Part shown: positions 36,888 to 46,800 of the stretch, in pieces
Layout of the letters: every line of letters begins with the position of its first letter
Numbering within the stretch: position 1 is the stretch's first letter
Assembly: GCA_025617745.1 (NCBI GenBank)
Contig: CM046853.1
Coordinates: 59,233,233 to 59,297,232 of the forward strand
From: Heliocidaris erythrogramma
Lineage: Eukaryota; Echinodermata; Echinoidea; Camarodonta; Echinometridae
DNA length: 64,000 nt
Direction of reading: 5' to 3'
Position numbers and translations under genes: made by a program
The notes under the pieces: generated by a model
The model's input: the letters and a program-made list of their open reading frames with translations, nothing else
What the model was told of the DNA's origin: nothing
The model's database searches: none

Positions 36888-39115
36888 AGGAGTTACAAGG
36901 TGTTCTGCAAACTAAAGGCAGAAGTAAGATTCTGTCTGTCTCGACCTTGGAAAAGGAAAACAGCCAGATGAGATGTCAAGTGTTGAAGCTGAAAGTCATT
37001 GGACTTACCTCAGACAGAGAGTTAGATGTAAAAGCTTATACCAGACCAAATCTGAACATTAGTATCAGTAATATGGCAACTGAAGTGGAAATAACAAACA
37101 GTCCACATCTAAGAGATCTTGATCTTCCGGAGATTAGTAGAAGCCAAGTTACAATTCTCATTGGGCAGGATGTTCCTGAGGCCCTGATGCCGCTAGAGGT
37201 TAGAGCTGGTAAGCCAGGTGAGATCTATGCTGTCCGAACAGTGCTTGGATGGACACTAAATGGACCTCTGAGAGGTAAAGAAGCTCAAGATAAAGAGAGT
37301 GTCCATGTCTCATCAAGTTTTATCTCAGATACATGTAACGCTGGACTGGAAGAACAAGTCAAAAGGTTCTGGAAGCTAGAAGGTATGGAATATCACCATG
37401 ATGATTCTAAATCCAATCCAGCTGATGATCTCTCAAGGGGCTTAACTGCAGAGGAGCTGAAAGCTAAACAAAGATGGGTGCATGGTCCTAAATTATTGCT
37501 AGAAGGGAAAGGGAACTGGCCCACTGATCCAGTTGAAGTGAGAAGCCTATCAGAATGTGATCCAGAAGTCAAGATGTCAAAGGATGCAAGTACATTCAAC
37601 ACAACAGCTGATGATGAGAATGTCCTAGACAAGATGATTGCTCACTATTCATCATGGTACAAACTTAAGAGGGCAGTTTGCTGGATGGTGAAGTTCTGTA
37701 AGTGGCTTAAAGCCAAGAAAAGGCCACTTAAACTTGACGTTGAAGGTGACTCCAACAGGATCACATTTGATGAGATGACCTATGCAGAGCAGAAAATCAT
37801 TCAGTATGAACAATCTCGTTTCTTTAGAGAGGAAATAGGACTTCTAACTGCCCATGATGATGTAAAGAAATCCAGCAGTATCTACAAGCTAGATCCAAAG
37901 TTAGAAGGATGCCTGATCCGAGTGGGAGGAAGGCTGAGCAGGTCTGCATTGCCATTAGAGGCAAAACATCCCATTGTGCTCCCTAAGGGAAGCTCTGTGT
38001 CTAAGCTGATACTGAGGGAAATACATGAGAAATTTGGACACAGTGGTAGAAACCTCATTCTGTCAACTCTACGAGAGAGGTTCTGGTTACCAGGTGCAGG
38101 AGCTGAAATTAGGAAGATGATGGGGAGATGTGTATCCTGCAGACGAAAAAGGGCAAAAGTCATGCAACAGAAAATGGCCGATCTGCCCAAGGACCGAGTG
38201 ACGCCTGATGAACCACCTTTTTCCAGAGTTGGAATGGATTTCTTTGGCCCTATTGAAGTGAAAAGAGGCCGAAGTATAGTGAAGCGTTATGGAGTGATAT
38301 TCACTTGCCTAGCTATTCGAGCTGTCCACATCGAAATGTCATCATCATTGGACACTGACTCCTGTATAGATGCGATACGGCGCTTCATAGCTCGAAGAGG
38401 CAATGTGAAAGAGATAAGATCAGACAATGGAACCAATCTTGTTGGCGCAGAAAGAGAAATGAGACAAAAGATAGAAGGATGGAATCAAGCTAAGGTGAAT
38501 AATGAGCTACTGCAGAGAAACATTAAGTGGTCATTTAATCCACCTGGGGCATCCCATTTCGGTGGAATCTGGGAGAGGCAGATTGGGACAGTAAGGAAAC
38601 TAATCCTTGCTCTAACGAAGCAGCAAACACTCTCAGATGAAAGTTTAAGTACACTACTCTGTGAAGTGGAAAGTATCATCAACAACAGACCCATCACCAG
38701 ACTTTCTGATGACGCTAATGATGTAGAAGCCTTGACGCCTAACCACTTGCTCCTGCTTAATAGAAAGCCGCAGCTACCTCCATTAATGAGTGACAAGACT
38801 GATGTGTACGCGAGGAGACGTTGGCGTCAGGTACAATATATGGCTGACTTCTTTTGGAGACGTTGGATTAAGGAGTACTTGCCACAACTGCAGGAGAGGG
38901 AGAAATGGGTATCATCACGTCCTAATGTGAAAGTCGGTGATCTTGTGCTAGTGGTAAACGAGAATGTACCGCGGAACTTATGGCAGTTGGGTAGAGTGCT
39001 CAAAACTATGCCTGACAGAAGAGGTTTTGTTCGAAGCATCGAGGTGAAGACGAGGAATAGCGTTCTAGTTAGGCCAGTTGCAAAATTGTGTTTAATTCTA
39101 GAAGCAGATGTTTGA
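36758..39115 (+). CDS. BEL/Pao pol remnant: protease plus integrase, RT and RNase H deleted
   Basis: Open frame of about 785 codons with no stop, in a different frame from gag. Counting from the GTG at 36782: aspartic protease with LLDSGST near residue 25 and the BEL-type segment VLGWTLNGPL near 150-160. At about residue 200 (near 37380) KRFWKLE, which normally precedes the RT, runs into SKSNPADDLSRG, which normally follows RNase H. Full-length BEL pol is far longer. Integrase follows: an HHCC zinc finger (HEKFGH...CVSC, about 414-455), catalytic D in GMDFFGP (about 485), D in SDNGTN (about 548), E in WERQIG (about 597), and a C-terminal DUF5641-like region. All integrase catalytic residues are present. 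Start unknown; normally made as Gag-Pol. Confidence 0.88.
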   Translation, partial: SHGAGKYRVALPIVPVKVRAADGDTVVETFALLDSGSTNSFCVKELQGVLQTKGRSKILSVSTLEKENSQMRCQVLKLKVIGLTSDRELDVKAYTRPNLNISISNMATEVEITNSPHLRDLDLPEISRSQVTILIGQDVPEALMPLEVRAGKPGEIYAVRTVLGWTLNGPLRGKEAQDKESVHVSSSFISDTCNAGLEEQVKRFWKLEGMEYHHDDSKSNPADDLSRGLTAEELKAKQRWVHGPKLLLEGKGNWPTDPVEVRSLSECDPEVKMSKDASTFNTTADDENVLDKMIAHYSSWYKLKRAVCWMVKFCKWLKAKKRPLKLDVEGDSNRITFDEMTYAEQKIIQYEQSRFFREEIGLLTAHDDVKKSSSIYKLDPKLEGCLIRVGGRLSRSALPLEAKHPIVLPKGSSVSKLILREIHEKFGHSGRNLILSTLRERFWLPGAGAEIRKMMGRCVSCRRKRAKVMQQKMADLPKDRVTPDEPPFSRVGMDFFGPIEVKRGRSIVKRYGVIFTCLAIRAVHIEMSSSLDTDSCIDAIRRFIARRGNVKEIRSDNGTNLVGAEREMRQKIEGWNQAKVNNELLQRNIKWSFNPPGASHFGGIWERQIGTVRKLILALTKQQTLSDESLSTLLCEVESIINNRPITRLSDDANDVEALTPNHLLLLNRKPQLPPLMSDKTDVYARRRWRQVQYMADFFWRRWIKEYLPQLQEREKWVSSRPNVKVGDLVLVVNENVPRNLWQLGRVLKTMPDRRGFVRSIEVKTRNSVLVRPVAKLCLILEADV

Positions 39116-40892
39116 GTTTCCTTAGCAATTAGTAAATGGAAAATCAGCTAAAGTTTATGTGCTATGAAATTATCAAATATGCTGATTTAGCTATGTGATA
39201 AGCATAAATGGAAACCAGTTTTATTTACTTTTGTTCCATATTGAATCGCGTAGGATTACAACAAATCCATATTTCCATCAAGTTTAATGTTTGATATAAT
39301 GGATGCCACGTTGGCCAGTATTAGTACCTTTATCACGATATTTCAGTGTTCTAAGCGAAAGGATCAATCACATTCCAAGATATGATGAACACTGTCACGT
39401 ATCAAGATGAAATTGTGGATGGATTTAAGGACAAAGTTGTTGAAGGAAGAAACCAAGTTGAAATCCAAGTTCAAGCGTATATGAAGAGTAACTGAGGAAC
39501 TGATAAAATTAACAGACTCAAAGAATTATTTACAAAAAGTAGAAAAGTCTATTCTTTTTTGAAAGTTTAAATATTGATAATCGATATTTAGTGCCCTAAA
39601 TATCACTTATTGCATTGAAAGTTGATATTTGGTGCCTTAAATATCATTTTCTGTGTTGAAATTTATTTCTATGTAAATTTGATGGATTCTCTTGAGATAT
39701 TCATATGCATGTACTACATGTTTCAATCATTCAGGTCAAATTTTAACACCTTGGTATTCGTAAATATTCTCACATGTTTTCTCTGAGTCTTAATTTTGGA
39801 ATTTGCATTCACATGTATTCACTTTGGATAGAGAAATTTTATGGAGGTTTTAACTTCAGTGTTTATCTATTGGAGTTAAAACAAAACAAAGATATTATAT
39901 ACGTACATGTATATGGAGCTATTTCATAAACTTTAATACCAAAGATCTGACAGTGTATGTACTATGAAGTAAAATAACAGTTTTTCTCGAAAGACAGTTG
40001 TCAAATCAACAGTTAAATGAATATAGTTATTGGGAGGAATGCTAAAATAAATCATTTGTGTGAAGTAACACAAAGGGACAGATTGGTTTATTGAAAATAG
40101 TAGAAGTGGTACATTTGTGTTTTGAAACCTGATTTGGTGCTTACATGGAGTATTGATTTTTCATGGACAATGATAAACCTAGATTGTGACATTATTTGGT
40201 TGTCATGGTTATAACATTTTTGAGTGTCTACATGTACATAGAGTATTTTAATTGTCAGCCAATCGACTTAAAGTTATCACAAAGAAGTGAAATATTCGAT
40301 CTTTTTATTCATGACAAGTAAAGAAATTCAGATGCAATTGATAAAGTTGTCTTCTACATGATGAGGAAGAATTGATGGTATATTTATTTGAAATGTTGAA
40401 GTGTGTGTAGTGAAATGTTGGCTTTAACAAGGTTAAGATGATTTGCAGTTGGCTCTGCAGAGGTCGACTTTCCTTGGGTCGAGTGGTCACTTGGGTAGAA
40501 AATGTTTTCAGACCCTGTCGTGCAAGATAGTTCTTTGCATTGAATTGTATATAGCCTGGGTCTGGTGCATTTATGGTCCAGGGAGAATCGACTTGGGCAG
40601 AGTTACCTGTACATGTGTTGTGGATTTTTACTACAATTTTCATATGATTCAAAGATTTGAAGGTTGTTTGAACATTGTTTATTTTAAAAAATGTTATAGT
40701 TCATATCTGATTGTATTAATAATATAGGAGTGTAGGCTTACACGTCGTAAGAAAACAGAATTAAGTTTTTGCAGAATTGATAAGTAGCCTTGTTATGCTT
40801 ATAAGGAAACTTGTAAGGAAACTTGTAAGAACGTAATGTGATATTTGTATTTTATTTAATGTTAGTTAAATGCTCAGTAGAGCTTCACATTT
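39116..40892 (+). other. Long untranslated 3' region of the BEL/Pao element
   Basis: About 1.8 kb between the pol stop and the polypurine tract. No convincing env or other frame: the longest open stretch (40443-40727) has no recognisable domain. Two diverged copies of a short motif ending in TAAATATCA lie at 39580-39650. Confidence 0.6.
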
Positions 40893-40905
40893 AAGGGGAC
40901 CGGGA
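40893..40905 (+). promoter_or_regulatory. Polypurine tract of the BEL/Pao element
   Basis: AAGGGGACCGGGA directly abuts the TG of the 3' LTR, where plus-strand priming occurs in LTR elements. Two C residues interrupt the purines. Confidence 0.6.
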
Positions 40906-41833
40906 TGTCGGGTGTGAACTCTTGAGTCTGACGTCATAAGCGAGGGTTTAACAGTAAAAAAATTAGTTTGCCAAGTGAGGGCGCTGTCAAGGCGTGCTGC
41001 TATTTTTCCTGTGTTGGGAAGTTTTCGTTCCTGCAACGATGCTATTGATTTTTGTGTAAATTTCGATACAAGCCCAATGATGTAAGTAAATGAATGTGTA
41101 ATATTGAAGTTTAAGAATCAATCGTTCTATATAATCCATTTTCGTTATATATTGTGATTTTTAAGTGCTATAATTTGTGGTGCCAAATTACTACATGTAT
41201 ATCATGAATACGGTGATAGTGAAAGTGTACGTGAGGGACTACACGTGTGCTATGTAAATTACATGAATAATTAATAGGGTATGAGGGCGTTTACGTTCAA
41301 GCTTCGTTGTGTGCCATGCCATGCGGATGGATTATTATGACAAATCTCAGTTTGCTTGAATGTTAATATGAATAGCTATGATATTGAAAAGGCTATATAT
41401 TGTACATGATATATCACATGTATGCAGAACTTTGGGGTGTATTTATGTTTTATTTAGCTCATATGACACCAAAGATAAGGAATGAGTAAGAAGGTTATTT
41501 AGGTATTTCAAGCTTGAAATGACCCTCTAAAGTATCACAGTGCAGAGATATAACAAATTATGTTGATATAAACAAAGTAATGAAAGAATTTACATAGACA
41601 GTGAATCTAAGTCAGGTTATGATATGATATTTAGCAAAGGTGTTAATCACATTTGAAAGGAAGTATTTTAATTTGTTAATGGATGTAAACAGTTGAGACA
41701 TGCTTGACTAAAATGTGTTTTTTCTTGTTTACATTAAATTGCAGACTGAACCTGCATTGCTGCAAGGTATCTCTTCATGGTGTTTGTCATAGTTTGTCGT
41801 CAATGGTGTCTGAGTTGGGGATAGTTCGTCACA
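40906..41833 (+). repeat. 3' LTR of the BEL/Pao element (928 bp)
   Basis: Direct copy of 34204-35131 including the CRE (40929-40936). Preceded by a purine run AAGGGGACCGGGA (40893-40905) that fits a polypurine tract. Confidence 0.93.
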
Positions 41834-41838
41834 GAAGG
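41834..41838. repeat. Imperfect target-site duplication of the BEL/Pao element, right
   Basis: GAAGG, the partner of GAATG at 34199-34203. Confidence 0.5.
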
Positions 41839-41969
41839 TATACTTTTACCATAGATCTATCGATGTCATATTGATGACTTTTACCCGCCAGAATCAAAAT
41901 TACGACATAGATGGCAGCATACAGACATCGTAGATGTTCTAATCATCAATCGCTACCAGCAACACATTT

Positions 41970-42150
<181 letters not shown>

Positions 42151-42157
42151 GGGGGGG

Positions 42158-42508
42158 TACTAAAAGCCGCCAACTGCAGCCAACAGAAGCCAAGAGGATA
42201 CAAAGACACGGTAATCGATTTACCAAATGCCGCTAACAGCCGCCAAGAGTCGGATCTACTAAAAGCAGACGACAATCATATCGATCATCCATTTTTTAAA
42301 AATCATTTTATTGTTTTGCTTATTTTGGGCCCTAAAATAACTTTTTTTTGCTGATTTCGCACCAAAATCTTCAGTATAGCCTTAGCAATATGTAAGGAGC
42401 CTTTTGGTTGTCTCTTGGCTGCTCCAGGATTTGTTTCGGCTTGTTTTCAACTCTGCTGTTGGCGGCTGTTGGCTGCTGTTGGCTGATGTGGGTTGCTTTT
42501 TTAGTAAC
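42158..42508. mobile_element. Possible TIR element rich in CAGCCAA units
   Basis: GTACTAAAAGCCGCC at the left and GTTACTAAAAAAGCAACC on the other strand at the right; both ends then carry several CAGCCAACAG/CCGCCAA units in inverse order. Sits directly after the TTTA microsatellite and a G run. Confidence 0.5.
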
Positions 42509-42899
42509 ATTCCTTTCAGATGATGTGCACTATCAGTCTGTCACCAAAAGAAATTTTGGATTATTTTATATTTTTGCAGATAGACCTAAGTAACTTTGCA
42601 CGTTTTGATCATTATTATCAATTGAAAGTTGTATTCATTTTTTAATTACCTGGCCTAATATCAACATGAAAGTGTCATTTTCCAGGCCTTGTAATCGTCC
42701 ATCTGCATGCATGATGCATAATGTTCATGGTCTAAATTTTGTTATGTAAAATTGTTTGTCTTCAAATTATACAGTGTTTCGAATATCATCAAAACATCTT
42801 TTTGAAATAAAAATTCCATGTAATTAAAATTTAAGAAATTTAAGAAATTGTATCCTTTGTGTTATTTTTTTCCTTTTAAGTGCACTTTATATCTTTCAT

Positions 42900-43440
42900 T
42901 CATGATTCATTCATTCATTTATTTAATCCATTCATAAAAAAAGTACATTTACAAAAATTATGGATCAATCACAGTATAATAGCGCATGAATGAGGAGACA
43001 TCAACTAGGAAGACAAAAGAGCCTTTTATTGGTGCTGCCAGTAACAAAGGATAAACATCATCACATATAAAAAATGCGGGGAAAAAATGCAAAACAGAGA
43101 AACCAAAGCAAAGCAAAAACAAACAATACAAAAGTAAAAGTAAAGCCAGAACATAGATAAAGTAAATTAAGTATTAAAAATATTCAGTATTGGTGATTTC
43201 AACCTCCTTTTGAAGACTTTAAGGACTACATTTGATATGTGAGTTAAATTATTCCAGATTATGGGGCCCTTGTATGAAGATAGAGTTTTTTGAAACATCA
43301 ATTCTCGTCGACGGTAAATGAAAGTGGGAGGCACTATTTGCATTGTATGAGTGAAATCGGGCATTGATACAGAATTTGTTAGAGAGACTAAATGGGATAG
43401 TTTTTTTAGAGCACAAATTATACAAGAAAATTGCAAAGCT
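42900..43440 (-). pseudogene. Minus-strand LINE 3' end (RT C-terminus relic)
   Basis: On the minus strand, 43440 down to 43167 reads FIYRRRELMFQKTLSSYKGP and then WNNLTHISNVVLKVFKRRLK, the usual C-terminal pattern of CR1/L2-type ORF2. Noncoding sequence follows to a tail of ATTCATTC units near 42900-42920. It lies about 300 bp upstream of FBXO7 exon 1 and may limit the promoter. Confidence 0.65.
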
Positions 43441-43446
43441 AAAGAT

Positions 43447-43505
43447 AATAATAATAATAATAATAATAATGATAATAATAGTAATAATAACAATAGTAAT
43501 AATAA
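43447..43505. repeat. TAA trinucleotide repeat
   Basis: ATAATAATAATAATAATAAT with a few interruptions, between the minus-strand LINE relic and the FBXO7 promoter. Confidence 0.93.
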
Positions 43506-43559
43506 TGGGGTGTAGTATTACATAAAATTGTGGATGGGATGACCATCTGAAAATTTTGC

Positions 43560-43734
43560 TATTCTGGAAAAAAGCAGGAAACGGGCGGGAAATGCAAATT
43601 TTGTGGGTCTTCTTTTTTTTCTTCTTTTCATTTCACTCGACTCCTCCATTTGAAAATGACTTTGTTAATGAAAGACACCATATACTTTATGCGCGAGTCA
43701 TAGTATAGAATTGGCCATTTTTCACTTTAAAATA
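43560..43734 (+). promoter_or_regulatory. Likely FBXO7 promoter: E2F-like site next to an octamer
   Basis: GGCGGGAAA at 43584-43592 fits the E2F consensus and overlaps ATGCAAAT (43592-43599), a perfect POU/Oct octamer. They lie about 140 bp before the start codon. No TATA box is evident at a fitting distance. The role is inferred from motif and position only; such motifs also occur by chance in AT-rich DNA, although the E2F-like GC core is rarer here. Confidence 0.5.
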
Positions 43735-43847
43735 ATGAAATTGCGGCTAAGAATTGGTCAGAGAACTGAAAGAATCGACATCAGCGATGGAGAAGCATCG
43801 GAAAAAACGCTCAGGCAACTTTCTTCTGCCGTTGCTAATGCTTTTAG
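43735..43847 (+). CDS. FBXO7: FBXO7 exon 1: first half of the ubiquitin-like domain
   Basis: The ATG at 43735 opens residues 1-38, a Ubl start (MKLRLRIGQ) followed by the helix TLRQLSSAVANAF. The donor is TTTTAG|GTAGGT. The exon ends with two bases of an Arg codon that the first base of exon 2 completes. It lies 9.7 kb from exon 2, so an automatic gene call could easily miss it. Confidence 0.88.
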
Positions 43848-46800
43848 GTAGGTTTAGTCTCGTAATGCAATAGGACTGCAGTCAGGCTAGGGAATCCAGT
43901 CTACGCCTACGGAAGTCAGTCGTAGCCATCCCCTCGTCTGCCGGCCTAGCGCTGGCCGAAGACTTGTGTGGTCGCACGTTTGCTAGTGATGGACGGATTC
44001 TCGCACTGACTGACATAGGCCAAGACCGAGATTTTCTGTCTCTCGTTCGTTAGCCTCTTATTTGGATAGGGTCGGCCATTCACTTAGAGACAGAAACGCT
44101 CCATTCACTCGCCTGTGCAAACTCACTGTCAACCGCTTGACAGTAGGCATGTCGTTTTTGTAAATCATATTATTCACATTTTAACAATATTTTTATTTGT
44201 GTAAATTAGATAGATTAGGCCTAGGCTGTATACTTAAACGAACATGTTCAACTTACCAATTTGACTGTTATTCCTTTTAATGCTCATTTTTCAGGTAATT
44301 CAGGGTCCAAGGTTTTCTCCGTTTGAAAATCTTCCAGCCGTATTCAAACGGTATAGTGTGTGAGTCAATGGGATTCGGTTTGCACAGGCGAGTGAATGGA
44401 GCGTTTCTGTCTCTAAGTGAAGAGCTACGAACGAGAGACAGAATTTTCGGTCTATGACTGACATGACTGAGACTTTGTGGAGGAGATCCTCCTCAAGCTT
44501 TCAGAGAGTAGTTTTGCGAGACTAGTTAGGTGGTCTGTCGTAGTCGACAGACCACCTCTTAATTTCGTCAGAATTTTCTTTATTATTATTTATTTATTTA
44601 TTAGGTGGTCTGTCGTAGTCGACAGACCACCTCTTAATTTCGTCAGAATTTTCTTTATTATTATTTATTATTTATTATTTATTTTTATTTTTCCACCACT
44701 TTCTTGTTACCATGATTCCTCAATATCGGCTGAGTCAATTTTTATCAAAATCTCTACAGTCATGAGGACATATCAGATGAAGCTCGGGTATCTATTTCAA
44801 GGTCATCAGGTCATCGTGACGTCATCCAGGCGCCATTTTGTGATATCACATTATCAATCATATCTTCATAACGAGTCATCAAAAATGAACCATATTTGAC
44901 ATACATTAACTTCAGGTCAAGGGTCAACATAAAATGGCATCAAAATTTGCGCGCACATCATGACGCGCACGTACGCGGGCGTCAAAATTTAAAAATGCTC
45001 AAAATCACTTTTTAATCAAATTAGAGTATTGTTCAGGACATTTTAAGCATTTTAATTTTTTCTGTCCGTGCGCGTCCGCGCGCGCGTTATGCGCGCACAC
45101 AGCTCGTAGAGAACGTAAAAACGCCATTTTTTCGCATATTTTGTCTTCCTGACACTATTCTTGACAATTTCCAACTATTTACAGTCAATCTCGACCTTCC
45201 ATATTGTCGTACGCGCGCGTCAAAATTTCAAATTCGTGCGCACGTCAATGGGCATTCTAATGTAAAAAGTGGTAAAAACATGCCCATCTAGAATTCGCCA
45301 TAGCTCCTCAGAATATACGGAAACTTCCCAATTTCTTTACATATTCTGAAAGCCTGTGAGTTGTAGATTTGAAATCATGTAGAATTTTTGCCGATCTCAT
45401 GTTCTAACGTCATCATATTTGCATATGAACTCAAAAAAAAGATTTTGAAAAAATGACGTCATCATTTTTGTATTCATTTGCTAATATTTCAGTAATAGGT
45501 GATCGATTTTCTTCCAAATTTTGATATGTTATAGCTGAGACAATTCTCTACCAGATCAGTCACCACCATTTTTCATTTTGATGACGTCATCACACTGAAA
45601 TTTTCAATGAAAGATGCCATGTCATAATTTACCCTATTTGCGTGTTATGTCTATGGAAGATGAGTTTTTTTCGAATCATGAATCTACATGACATCGTTCT
45701 CTGAGCAGTATCTCAGTTATTTTTGGTCTATTTTCTTCCAGATTTTAATATGTTGTAGCTGAGACTATAAGCTTTCATTAGTAAGCCCTCCAATTTTTGA
45801 TCAGATGTCGGGATCATGCCCAATTTTTCAGTACAAAATGTGATTTGAGAATCCCGTTTTGGTTTACGTGTTATCTCTATGGGAAATATTCTGGTCTATC
45901 GGTAAAGCACATGACTACCATGGTCAAGGTACCTGGTTCGATCCCCGGGGCCGATTTTTTTTTTTTTTTTTTTTTTGCTTCTTTTTGCCTGTCATTTTAC
46001 CATCCTATTCGACTATTGTAACATAAAAAATCACAAATCATGTAATAAACTGCCTTATTTTCCATAGTATGTCTATTAGAGAGTAGTGTGCAGTAGTTTG
46101 TGTACAACCCTCTGGAAATTGTGATTTCCTGTCCTGTATTAGAGTTATGGGGTTAATCTCCCAAGTATCCTGTATCATCATCATTATTACCATCACCGTC
46201 ATGATCATCATCGCTATTATTATATCATCGCCATCATCATTATATCATTATAATCATCATCATCATCACCATTATCATCATCACCATAATCGTTTTACAA
46301 TGACCGTTACACATTTTGCTACATTCCTGTCCTCAGGAAGCATCTCCATTCATGGCATTCTTGACATCCTGTCTTCTGTTTAGTATTTCCCCATTAATAT
46401 GATCATCCTGATTACAATCATGATCGTGCAAATTTAAGGACAGACCACCTAATTCGTCCTCATGACGAATTAAATTCTAGTTTATTATTTATTTTTATTT
46501 TTCCACCACTTTCTTGTTACCATGATTCCTCAATATCGGCTGAGTCAAATTTTATCAAAATCTCTACAGTCATGAGGACATATCAGATCAAGCTCGGGTA
46601 TCTATTTCAAGGTCATCAGGTCATCGTGACGTCATCCAGGCGCCATTTTGTGATATCACATTATCAATCATATCTTCATAACGAGTCATAAAAAATGAAC
46701 CATATTTGACATACATTAACTTCAGGTCAAGGGTCATCATAAAATGTCATCAAAATTTGCGCGGACATCATGACGCGCACGTACGCGCGCGTCAAAATTT

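Larger units (their letters stand above)
34204..41833 (+). mobile_element. BEL/Pao-family LTR retrotransposon lacking RT and RNase H, 7.6 kb
   Basis: Two 928-bp direct LTRs (34204-35131 and 40906-41833), both TGTCGGG...TCACA, enclose gag and pol pieces in BEL/Pao order. Flanking pentamers GAATG (34199-34203) and GAAGG (41834-41838) look like a target duplication with one mismatch. By eye the LTRs show no difference, which suggests a recent insertion. Gag has a stop in frame, pol is offset by a frameshift, and the RT/RNase H part of pol is absent. About 1.8 kb of untranslated sequence precedes the 3' LTR. The copy cannot move by itself. Family assignment rests on the gag DUF1759-type region, the DSG protease, the BEL-type integrase and the C-terminal DUF5641-like region. 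Confidence 0.92.

Noticed and set aside
40443..40727. env gene in the BEL/Pao element
   Set aside because: The 94-codon frame has no signal peptide, transmembrane or glycoprotein pattern I can defend.
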